A DNA stretch of 64,000 nucleotides from Candidatus Poribacteria bacterium (GTDB lineage: Bacteria; Poribacteria; WGA-4E; WGA-3G), in contig JAPOZO010000064.1 in assembly GCA_026706025.1 (NCBI GenBank), positions 1 to 64,000 on the forward strand, written 5' to 3'. Position 1 is the stretch's first letter. Each line of letters opens with the position of its first letter. The notes below the pieces were generated by a model. It was not told the origin of the DNA. It worked only from the letters and a program-made list of their open reading frames with translations, and made no database searches. This document shows positions 36,127-43,999 of the stretch, piece by piece. A program made the position numbers and the translations under genes.

Positions 36127-36747
36127 TTACCGCTTTCGATTCATCCAAGAACGCATCCATACGCCCCACACAAAGCCTGCTACCAACCAAATGGGTAAAT
36201 TACCGATCATCCTTATCAAATCCCATTCGCTTCCATTGAAAACTGTCCACAGAACGTTGAAAGTCATCCATGTGGATCCACCCCAATAGAAGATGCCTAT
36301 AAAAATCCAATTGATGCGCGCCGCTTGAATTAAGGGACGTTTAAGAACATTCGCCAATCTTGATTTTTCTAACTCAAGCCACTTTTGGCGGAAGAACCGT
36401 GCAGGGAAATACCATAGCGGGCAAGTCATCGCCAATACGACGAGACTGAAAATGTTCCATAAACACGGAATCACTTGATGGCAACTCGGACAAACCAAAC
36501 CAAACCAATGCCCGAAAGCATTCCATTTTGTCCACAAACGCCCATCATTGAGCGTTTCACAGTGCGGACAAGGCACGTGAGTGCGTTCCATCCAAGGTTT
36601 ATCGCTCTTTTTATCAACCAACATGACTTTAGGGAGTCGTTGTCCGAAAATTAGTTCGCTGAATATTGCGCTTGGGAACAAGATATAGAATAAGATCAAC
36701 GGGTGAGGGATTGCCCATATTTCAAATCTGTTTTTGTCGTATTGCAT
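36127..36747 (-). CDS. Zinc-ribbon membrane protein (paralogue of 4579-5220)
   Basis: This 206-residue protein has the same layout as the 4.6-kb copy: an N-terminal membrane helix, a CPHC...CPSC zinc-binding region joined by the conserved NDGRLWTKWNAFGHWFG, and four further hydrophobic segments. GGAAAGG precedes the ATG at 36747. Similarity starts at this codon and stops at the C-terminus, so only the gene itself is duplicated. Function is unknown. Confidence 0.7.
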   Translation of the reverse strand: MQYDKNRFEIWAIPHPLILFYILFPSAIFSELIFGQRLPKVMLVDKKSDKPWMERTHVPCPHCETLNDGRLWTKWNAFGHWFGLVCPSCHQVIPCLWNIFSLVVLAMTCPLWYFPARFFRQKWLELEKSRLANVLKRPLIQAARINWIFIGIFYWGGSTWMTFNVLWTVFNGSEWDLIRMIGNLPIWLVAGFVWGVWMRSWMNRKR

Positions 36748-36779
36748 CGGGGGCCTTTCCACTTTGGAACGCATTAACG

Positions 36780-37024
36780 GTTCTGTTAGGATCAAAAGAA
36801 TAGGTATACATCCTGACGAAACTCAATTTTGATGAAACGTCAATTTCTATCCCAACTTCGGCTGTCGGAACATGGTCAAGGCGACCAGAAAAATCCCACC
36901 AATTAGAATAGAAGACACCTAAAAACGGCGTAAACGCCCAGCGTTCTCCTTTTTCTACGCGGAACGAGAGTCCGCCACCACCGGTGAATCCCAGACTACC
37001 AGAATGCGAAATATCCGAAGAGGT
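36780..37024 (-). pseudogene. Remnant of an outer-membrane-barrel-like gene
   Basis: After the LRR stop codon the minus strand reads GSLGFTGGGGLSFRVEKGE, FTPFLGVFYSNWW and VGIEIDVSSKLSFVRMYTYS. This is an alternating pattern of amphipathic strands typical of small outer-membrane barrels. There is no start or ribosome binding site, and it fades out at the next gene. Low certainty. Confidence 0.35.
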
Positions 37025-37037
37025 CTCAGCGAAACGT

Positions 37038-38621
37038 TCACTCAGCAGTTGTATAGACCGTGCCGTTCTGAAATCCGAAAGACGCACCCCATCCACTATC
37101 CCAAATCTCTTTGTGTCGATAAGCGTCGATAAACAGCAGATTCTCACCGGCATTGAGTGTGACAGGCACAGCCGTTACGTAATCGATTCCCTTCAGGTAA
37201 TTGGAATTTCTGTAAACCCTCGTCCCGTTGAGCCAGACATCCACCAGAAATCCAGAGATATACATCCGCGTCCGCTGCGGTTTTTCCGAGTGGATGGACA
37301 CCACACCATAAACGAGCAGGTCGTATATCGCCAAGTCGTAGCCACTCCCGATAATGTCGCGGGCGATAGTGTCGAGGTTGGCTGGATCTGCTGCCGTGAG
37401 TGGTGCAGGTGTCCAAACGCTGTTTCCAAATTGCGTCACTTGCGTCCCGGCACTTGCACCGTTGACGGCAATATGGGCTTCAAAAATATCGTGCTTAGAG
37501 GGTGCCTCATCTAATTCGGGGATATCCGTCCCTGGCATTTCATCTCGTATCGTTGGCAGAATCAACCAGATCCACCCGTCCTCTATCTGAGGTCCGGGGG
37601 TCTGAAAAGCCGGATTGTCCGGAAAATAGACAACTGTCCCTTGCTCCATTAGCCTGTCAAGCGTTTGAATATCCGAGATCGTGTTGTGCCCGAGATTGAG
37701 AGTCTGCAGGTTTTTGAGGTTCGCCAAGGGTGATATATCCGAGATCGTGTTGTGCTGGAGCTCAAGGATATATAGGTTTGTGAGGTATACTAACGGCGAT
37801 ATATCTGAGATCGTGTTGTGCTGGAGATGCAGGTTAAATACGTCTATTGCAAATTCGATGCCGCGTAGGTCGGTAATTTCCCTCCCCTGTGCCCGAATAT
37901 GCGATAGGTAAACCACGTTTTCTATCTCCGATTCCATCTCCGCCCGCGTGATGGTCTCCCCCGGTGGCTTACTGAGTGCTTCGGCAATCACGGCGCGTAG
38001 GTTCGGATCCGGGATGTCAACGACGTGCTGAGGTCCGAGGGTCTGAAAAGCCGGATTGCCCGAAAAATAGACAACTGTCCCTTGCTCCATTAGCCTTTCA
38101 AGCGTTTGAATATCCGAGATCGTGTTATGACGGCAATTGAGTTTCTTCAGGTTTTTGAGGTTCGCCAAGGGTGATATATCCGAAATCGAGTTGCGCGGGA
38201 GAACCAGTATAAGTAGATTTTTGAGGTTTGCTAACGGCGATATATTCGAGATAAAGTTGCCACTGAGAAACAGAGTTCTCAGGTGCGTTAGACGTGCCAA
38301 GGGCGATATATCTGATATAGTGTTGTTAAAAAGAGTCAGCTCTTTGAGGTTTATTGCGAACTCAGTGCCGCGTAGGTTGGTAATCTCCATGCCCGGTGCC
38401 TTAAGTTCATGCAACGTTTCCATCTCCGCCCGCGTGATGGTCTCCTCCGGTGCCTTCTGGAGTGCTTCGGCAATCGCGGCGCGGAGGTTCGGATCCGGGA
38501 TGTCAACGCCTTTCGCTTTGTGTTTTTCGTAGTGTATGTAAAGCAGAGAACCTGCAGCACACAATCCCAAAAACGCTAACAGACCTATAGAGCTGCTGTT
38601 TTTGAAAATGTCTGGAAACAT
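37038..38621 (-). CDS. LRR protein A with N-terminal membrane anchor
   Basis: This 527-residue protein has an uncleaved membrane segment (IGLLAFLGLCAAGSLLYIHY). Two LRR blocks each start with DIPDPNLRA, followed by 22-residue repeats of the type ISDISPLANLKNLxxL. The C-terminal ~180 residues form a beta-sandwich (VYGVVSIHSEKPQRTRMYIS and VDVWLNGTRVYRNSNYLKG), also present in the giant protein at 27860. It is a tandem paralogue of protein B. GGAG lies nine bases before the ATG, one base after the stop of an upstream gene scrap. Probably displayed in the periplasm or at the surface. Confidence 0.85.
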   Translation of the reverse strand: MFPDIFKNSSSIGLLAFLGLCAAGSLLYIHYEKHKAKGVDIPDPNLRAAIAEALQKAPEETITRAEMETLHELKAPGMEITNLRGTEFAINLKELTLFNNTISDISPLARLTHLRTLFLSGNFISNISPLANLKNLLILVLPRNSISDISPLANLKNLKKLNCRHNTISDIQTLERLMEQGTVVYFSGNPAFQTLGPQHVVDIPDPNLRAVIAEALSKPPGETITRAEMESEIENVVYLSHIRAQGREITDLRGIEFAIDVFNLHLQHNTISDISPLVYLTNLYILELQHNTISDISPLANLKNLQTLNLGHNTISDIQTLDRLMEQGTVVYFPDNPAFQTPGPQIEDGWIWLILPTIRDEMPGTDIPELDEAPSKHDIFEAHIAVNGASAGTQVTQFGNSVWTPAPLTAADPANLDTIARDIIGSGYDLAIYDLLVYGVVSIHSEKPQRTRMYISGFLVDVWLNGTRVYRNSNYLKGIDYVTAVPVTLNAGENLLFIDAYRHKEIWDSGWGASFGFQNGTVYTTAE

Positions 38622-38622
38622 C

Positions 38623-38769
38623 TTATTTTTCTCCGTCCGTCAAATAGGTTTGGGGTATCTTCAGTTCGCCGGTAATGATTTTGGCTTTCGCGGCTTTTTG
38701 GACCGCCATTGGCACGTTCTGCTTCAACGCCGGATTGTAGACAAAGGTGATGGCTTCATCGGTTGCCAT
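38623..38769 (-). pseudogene. C-terminal tail of a BMP-like substrate-binding protein
   Basis: The minus strand encodes FVYNPALKQNVPMAVQKAAK followed by [19 protein letters not shown] and a stop one base before the LRR A start. It resembles the last ~45 residues of BMP/Med-type ABC-transporter binding proteins. The bulk of the gene is missing. Its last 19 codons are also found upstream of LRR B. Confidence 0.5.
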
Positions 38770-38819
38770 ATCCGTTCTGTTCGTTTTTCTCTAAAGGTCA
38801 GGAGCGATAGGCGAAACGT

Positions 38820-40223
38820 TCACTTGGCAGTTGTATAGACCGTGCCGTCCTGAAATCCGAAAGACGCACCCCAGCGACTGTTTATGGTGTCTCGATAAGC
38901 GTTGATAAACAGCAGATTCTCACCGGCATTGAGTGTGACAGGCACAGCCGTTACGTAATCGATTCCCTTCAGGTAATTGGAATTTCTGTAAACCCTCGTC
39001 CCGTTGAGCCAGACCTGGACAGTACATCCAGAGATATACACCCGCGTCTGCTGCGGGGTTTTCGACTGGATAGACACCACACCATAGACGACCAGGGGGT
39101 CGTCGCTATCTGTCTCCAAGTTGTAGTCATTCACGATGGCGTTAAGATTGTCTGGATCCGCTGCCGTGAGTGGTGCAGGTGTCCAGACGCTGTTTCCAAA
39201 TTGCGTCTCGGCAGTCGCACCCTTGACGGCAACATCGGTTTCTTTCACCGCTCCATCACTAACTTCTTTAAGAAAATCTCGCCCAGAGTGCGCCGCATCG
39301 GAACCATGGTTTACATTCGTTGCTGGCACAATAAGCCAGACCCACCCGTCTTCTATCTGAGTCCCGGGGGTCTGAAAAATAGGATTCCCCGAAAAATAGA
39401 TAACTGTTCCTTGCTCTATAAGCCTTTCAAGCGTTTGAATATCCGAGATCGTGTTGTGCCGGAGATCGAGAGTCTGCAGGTTTTTGAGGTTCGCCAAGGG
39501 CGATATATCTGAGATCGTGTTGTGCTGGAGATGCAAACTTCTTAGGTGCGTTAGACCTGCCAAGGGTGATATATCCGAGATCGCGTTGCCAGCGAGAGAC
39601 AGCATACCCACGTCGAGGTTTGCCAACGCTGATATATCTGAGATCTTGTTTCCATTGAGTTCCAGCATGAGCAATGGGGTTGTGCGGTTTGCCAAGGGCG
39701 ATATATCCGAGATCGCGTTGATGCCGAGAGACAACGTTCTCAGGTGCGTTAGACTTACCACTGGCGATATATCCGTGATGTTGTTGGACCAGAGGTACAG
39801 ATATTTGAGGTTTATTGCGAACTCAAGTCCGCATAAGTCGGTAATCGCTGTGCCCTGTGCCTCAAACCCACCGAACTCCGCGTCCAGTATCCACTCCCCG
39901 CCCGATCCCTGAAGTTCACCGAACACCCCGCCCAGAGCCCGAAGTTCAGCCAACGTTTCCATCTCCGTCCGCGTGATGGTCTCCTCCGGTGCCTTCTGGA
40001 GTGCTTCGGCAATCGCGGCGCGGAGGTTCGGATCCGGGATGTCAACGACGTGGTCAACGACTCCTGAGGTATCCCCCTCGCCTTCATAGTGGACTGATAT
40101 CTCCGGTATCTCGTTCCCTTTGTGTTTTTGGTGATGCATGTAAAGCAGAAAACCTGCAGCACACAATCCCAAAAACGCTAACAGACCTATAGAGCTGCTG
40201 TTTTTGAAAATGTCTGGAAACAT
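38820..40223 (-). CDS. LRR protein B with N-terminal membrane anchor
   Basis: This 467-residue tandem paralogue of LRR A has a nearly identical first 25 residues (membrane anchor) and C-terminal beta-sandwich. It carries a single LRR block with more repeats and an insertion after the anchor (EISVHYEGEGDTSGVVDHV). The pair arose by duplication that included ~50 bp of upstream sequence and the bases just after the stop (TGAACGTTTCGC follows both). Surface or periplasmic protein binding is plausible for such LRRs. Confidence 0.85.
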   Translation of the reverse strand: MFPDIFKNSSSIGLLAFLGLCAAGFLLYMHHQKHKGNEIPEISVHYEGEGDTSGVVDHVVDIPDPNLRAAIAEALQKAPEETITRTEMETLAELRALGGVFGELQGSGGEWILDAEFGGFEAQGTAITDLCGLEFAINLKYLYLWSNNITDISPVVSLTHLRTLSLGINAISDISPLANRTTPLLMLELNGNKISDISALANLDVGMLSLAGNAISDISPLAGLTHLRSLHLQHNTISDISPLANLKNLQTLDLRHNTISDIQTLERLIEQGTVIYFSGNPIFQTPGTQIEDGWVWLIVPATNVNHGSDAAHSGRDFLKEVSDGAVKETDVAVKGATAETQFGNSVWTPAPLTAADPDNLNAIVNDYNLETDSDDPLVVYGVVSIQSKTPQQTRVYISGCTVQVWLNGTRVYRNSNYLKGIDYVTAVPVTLNAGENLLFINAYRDTINSRWGASFGFQDGTVYTTAK

Positions 40224-40224
40224 C

Positions 40225-40370
40225 TTATTTTTCTCCGTCCGTCAAATAGGTTTGGGATATCTTCAGTTCGCCGATAATCCCGTTGAAAACAGCCCCATTT
40301 GCTAAAAGCGGTGTAATGTCTTTAAACAGAATACCGGGCTTCGGATAATCGGGGATCGTTCGGATAAACT
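40225..40370 (-). pseudogene. Adenine phosphoribosyltransferase start fused to a BMP-like tail
   Basis: Minus-strand translation gives [20 protein letters not shown] followed by LLANGAVF, the highly characteristic N-terminus of adenine phosphoribosyltransferase. It changes at NGIIGELKI into the tail also seen upstream of LRR A. The 5' side joins the aldehyde dehydrogenase fragment at a repeated CAGTTTATC, a likely microhomology junction. None of the pieces is a functional gene. Confidence 0.75.
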
Positions 40371-40892
40371 GAGATAAACTGTGAGTTCTTCTGCCTGAAA
40401 GTATTCAGTAACCAGAGATTTTATCAGCGTCGCTGTCTGTGGTGTGCTTTCCGAAAGCTTCAGGATCACACGATTGCCCGCAGCGAGCGCGTCAATCGCG
40501 GGGTCCAATGCCAGACTTACAGGTGCGTTAAACGGCGACATGATACCGACAACACCCAACGGTTCGTGGACGATGTAGGAGCGTTGACCTGTGAGTGCCA
40601 ACACCCCTGATGACGTTTTCTCTTTCTTCATCCACTTTTTCAAATGCCGTTTGACATATTTCGCATGAGACAACGGCGAGAAAATATCGGCGAGAAAGAT
40701 TAAATCTGGATCTCGGCTACCGAAATCTGTTTGCAAGGCTTCGGTGATCTCTGCGATGTGGTTTTTACACAGATCCTCTATTCTACTGAGCCGATCCATT
40801 CGGGTTTCATAGGATGGCGGTGTCGATGGCGAGTAAGCCATTTTCTGTTGATAAAAAAGTGTTTTTACGGTTTCAATGTCCATTTGGTTCAT
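40302..40892 (-). pseudogene. Aldehyde dehydrogenase, N-terminal fragment
   Basis: The gene starts well (GAGGAG eight bases before the ATG at 40892). It encodes the first ~165 residues of an aldehyde dehydrogenase of the coniferyl-aldehyde type: HEPLGVVGIMSPFNAPVSLA, then ILKLSESTPQTATLI and YFQAEELTV. Similarity ends at about 40370 in the CAGTTTATC repeat where the phosphoribosyltransferase fragment begins. The catalytic Cys and Glu are missing. About 500 residues would be expected for the intact enzyme. Confidence 0.85.
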
Positions 40893-41017
40893 AAGGTTCT
40901 CCTCTGAGAAGTCATCGCTCAATCTTCGCGGATACGATCGTTAGCAGCTTGGCAAAACTCGCGAAGGCTGCGCATTGTCTCTTTGATCGTACGGCTATGA
41001 AAGTTTAGCGATTTCAA

Positions 41018-42037
41018 CTATCCTCGGTCTCCAGTGAGTTTGTGCAAAGTTTGTATCTCTTTCTGGTCGGCGATGAGTAGCAAAGCATCACCGGCTTGGA
41101 GTTTTTTCGTTCCGGGCGGATTATAGAAAAACTGATCCGCCTTATCCTGTATTGCGATGATAATTAATCCTGTTTTTTCTTGGATGTTGGCGGCTTTGAG
41201 CGTCATTCCGTCCAACTCGGACCCTGCTTGAATCCTGGATTGTGTGAATTGAGGCCCCTGCTGATTTTCTGTGATATTTTCTAATAAGCCGACGAGATGC
41301 GGTCGAAGGAGTCCCGCGGCGATGCGGAGTGCGCCGATCCGGTCGGGTAATACAACCTCATCCGCACCGGCTGTGATGAGTTTTTCGGGTGAATTGTTTT
41401 CAACACCTTTAGAGATGATTTTCAGCCGCGGATTGATTTTTCTTGCCGAGATCACGACGTAGAGATTATCTTGGTCCCGACCAAGGCAGGTCATAAGTCC
41501 CTTCGCACGCTCAATGCCGGCGCGTATGAGTGACTCGTCCTCTGTCGCATCGGCATGGAGACCCAGAAAATCGCGGGTCTCAGAAATCTGTCGGATGCGT
41601 TTTTCTTCGCGTTCAATGATAACGAAATCAACGGCTGCCTTTCGCATTTCATCAAGCACATGCACACCGGTATCACCGAGTCCGCAAATCACATAATGGT
41701 TGGCTAACTTATTGAGGGTTCTCATCATCTTTTGTCGTCGAAAAAAATTGTTGAGTTGTCCTTGAATGAGGAAATTGGTTGCGATGGTAATGCTATAAGT
41801 GAACACGCCGAAACCGCCGATGAGTAGAAACAAGGTAAAGATGCGCCCTGTATCGCTCATACTGAGGTTCTCATACCCGACGGTTGTCAGTGTAATCACG
41901 GTCATATAGATTGCGTCGAGCAGATTCCATTTCTCTGCTGGATTATCTTTTTCGATAATCAGGTAGCCGATCGTCCCTGTCAGGAGCAAACCGACAAGGA
42001 GGATCAAGGCGATGAGAACCTGGCGTTGATAGCTCAT
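41018..42037 (-). CDS. Potassium channel with RCK (TrkA-N/TrkA-C) domains
   Basis: This 339-residue protein has two membrane helices around a pore loop with the filter TLTTVGYE (~residues 50-57). A Rossmann-type RCK domain (CGLGDTGVHVLDEM, ~118-131) binds a nucleotide or ion. A C-terminal RCK/TrkA-C domain begins around AGSELDGMTLKAANI. This is the standard layout of bacterial ligand-gated K+ channels such as MthK/Kch relatives. AAAGG lies directly next to the ATG, which is unusually close. Confidence 0.9.
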   Translation of the reverse strand: MSYQRQVLIALILLVGLLLTGTIGYLIIEKDNPAEKWNLLDAIYMTVITLTTVGYENLSMSDTGRIFTLFLLIGGFGVFTYSITIATNFLIQGQLNNFFRRQKMMRTLNKLANHYVICGLGDTGVHVLDEMRKAAVDFVIIEREEKRIRQISETRDFLGLHADATEDESLIRAGIERAKGLMTCLGRDQDNLYVVISARKINPRLKIISKGVENNSPEKLITAGADEVVLPDRIGALRIAAGLLRPHLVGLLENITENQQGPQFTQSRIQAGSELDGMTLKAANIQEKTGLIIIAIQDKADQFFYNPPGTKKLQAGDALLLIADQKEIQTLHKLTGDRG

Positions 42038-42092
42038 CCTTTAGTCAACTTTCAATAATTTTACAAACGCCCCCGCAGGGCGAGGTTTAAAG

Positions 42093-42553
42093 CTACTTCC
42101 ATATCAGCATTTTTTGGGTCGCATAAAAATCGGCAGCCAACTCTTTAACACGTTCGGTATGAACCTGAATCATGAGGCGTACTCGCTTTCTCGCTTTCTT
42201 TTGTTGATTGGCAAGATCTTTGAGTATCTGGATATGTGCCTTCAAATCTTTTCTGCCTTCACCCGTCTGTGGGGCAAGGTGTTCGCGAAGGCGTTGTATC
42301 TCCTGACGATACATCTTGAGTTGCGTATCATGTTTTTCCGCGCTTTCCTGAAGCACGACTATCTCGGCATTCAGAGCCGTCGTCCGCTTGATGACCTTAT
42401 CAAGACGGTTCTTTTCGTCGAGTGAAACCCCTGAATCCCCTACAGGGCATCGGCGTGTGGAAGTTCTTTCGTCGTACACCCAAAAATCAAGAGACAAAGA
42501 AATATGAAAAATAAAAACTGAAGTTTCGCGAGAACGCCCTGAACACGTAACAT
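42093..42553 (-). pseudogene. Coiled-coil lipoprotein gene with a one-base frameshift
   Basis: The ATG at 42553 (AGGAG upstream) opens a lipoprotein signal, FIFLCLLIFGC, then stops at TAG after HADAL. A second frame carries the rest: a ~110-residue coiled coil (AEIVVLQESAEKHDTQLKMY). Adding one base to the GGG at 42445-42447 joins the two without a stop. The last codons, FYATQKMLIWK, and their DNA closely resemble the very end of the secreted-protein sorting modules, so the 3' end may come from such a gene. Confidence 0.7.
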
Positions 42554-42683
42554 TTTTTAGACTCCTTCTGCGTTGGATTTCATTTGCGTATCAACTCAGG
42601 TCTTCAGTTGGCGATAGGTTTTTCTACTTCTCAGAACGGTTTTTCATCCGTTATGCGCCACGTGCCGTCATCTTGCTTGGCTT

Positions 42684-43040
42684 TCATTTTGTAAATTTTT
42701 TTCTAAATTTAGATATGATACCTTCCTTAGATGCTGTTTTGTTCTCTACATTCTTCCCCGTATTACATTCACTAAATGACCAATAACCTCTTTCAAAGTT
42801 GTTTGCCTCACTTTTTTCACGAAGAGATCTCAACGCATCATGTACAATTTGCTTTTCGTTTTCTGAGAGTTTTCTGCTACCCCTACAATGTTCTTGTTCT
42901 ACAGTATTGATGATATGCCAAGTGGGTACACGGCTTTGTCCTGCAAATTCCGCGCGTATAATTTTTCTGGCTATTCCAATAGTTAAATACATTCCTAAAA
43001 TTCCCTCCTTAATATCTGAATTTAACCGGTTTTCATTCAT
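42684..43040 (-). CDS. Hypothetical protein (118 aa)
   Basis: This is a soluble, basic protein with helical segments (ENEKQIVHDALRSLREKSEA). The start overlaps the stop of the upstream DUF4268 gene (ATGA), so the two are translationally coupled. No family is recognised. Confidence 0.6.
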   Translation of the reverse strand: MNENRLNSDIKEGILGMYLTIGIARKIIRAEFAGQSRVPTWHIINTVEQEHCRGSRKLSENEKQIVHDALRSLREKSEANNFERGYWSFSECNTGKNVENKTASKEGIISKFRKKFTK

Positions 43041-43495
43041 TCTCCTTGTTCTTTGAAACGAGTGAGCCTCTTAATGTGTGGACGGAACACGTCATTGAGT
43101 CGTTCAAGTTTACTCGCGATCCATTCATGTTGATTCGACCAATCTTGTTCATCCCTGGGATCCATATCTACTCTTTTCAAGGATATGTGTGATTCCTGTT
43201 TCCATTCTAAGAACCACCATTGAAGGGGTTCACCAAATTCTTCTTCAATTTCTGCTTGTTGCGCCTTCAATGAGTGGAAGTAAAGTTTTGCAGTTTTTTC
43301 CATGACAAACGCAACAGTGATTTCAGTGCTGGGTTTGATGACCTGCCTTGCTCTCACGACGCACCCAGTGCCTATTCTAAAATATATATGGTGCATCTCT
43401 TTAGACGTTGGCATTGGAGAGTGGAGTTGGCTCCCTCGTCGCTTCAAGTAGTCGCAAAATTCAGTCCAGTATTTTATATTCTGTGTTTTACGCAT
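43037..43495 (-). CDS. DUF4268 protein
   Basis: This 152-residue protein begins RKTQNIKYWTEFCDYLK, contains VAFVMEKTAKLYFHSLKAQQ and ends QHEWIASKLERLNDVFRPHI. These features are characteristic of DUF4268, a domain of unknown function often seen in restriction or defence contexts. GGAGG lies six bases before the ATG. A second, broken DUF4268 gene is at 47918-48391. Confidence 0.8.
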   Translation of the reverse strand: MRKTQNIKYWTEFCDYLKRRGSQLHSPMPTSKEMHHIYFRIGTGCVVRARQVIKPSTEITVAFVMEKTAKLYFHSLKAQQAEIEEEFGEPLQWWFLEWKQESHISLKRVDMDPRDEQDWSNQHEWIASKLERLNDVFRPHIKRLTRFKEQGE

Positions 43496-43758
43496 TTTCG
43501 CCTCCGTTTTTATGTGTATAGGGATATACTGAGCCCTATCAATACAAGCAATGTCGTGTAAAAGAAGACTTCACACAAGACTCGGCAAAGCGGGTGATTC
43601 GTTTTCAGGCTCGAAAACACGGTGCAAAATGCCGAAAAGAATGTTGTCGTCAGCAGGCAAATATTCTCTATTTCAATGGGGTAATATAGATTACTCCTTT
43701 AGCCTCGTTGGAATCAGAAAAAACCAATCTGTTGTCAAAGATATAGAGGTTAAATTTC

Positions 43759-43974
43759 TCATTTAGTAACAACCTCTGGTTCACCGAAGCGGTTTTTAAT
43801 TTGTCGCATACTTACATCTGCCCAATAACGATAAATAGTTCTTTCTTCTATGAATATCTGTTCCGGTGAACCGAATTCTTTTATCATTGATTCCAGATGC
43901 ACAGATTTCGTTGAGGCACATCCGAAAGCGAATATGAAAATAGCAAGAAATCCACAATTACAAATATTTTTCAT
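43759..43974 (-). CDS. Small lipoprotein
   Basis: This 71-residue protein has a lipoprotein signal (LAIFIFAFGCAS) followed by a short domain (EFGSPEQIFIEERTIYRYW). The G-x-P-x-x-I...W pattern is reminiscent of SmpA/OmlA-like folds, but it is too short to assign. It lies just upstream of the metalloprotease gene's 3' end. Confidence 0.6.
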   Translation of the reverse strand: MKNICNCGFLAIFIFAFGCASTKSVHLESMIKEFGSPEQIFIEERTIYRYWADVSMRQIKNRFGEPEVVTK

Positions 43975-43999
43975 GTTGGTAAAGCCCCCTCTTTTGATA

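Noticed and set aside
42637-42684. Short frame ending DGTWRITDEKPF
   Set aside because: It overlaps the stop of the 42684 gene and resembles a protein end, but is too short to support as a gene or named fragment.
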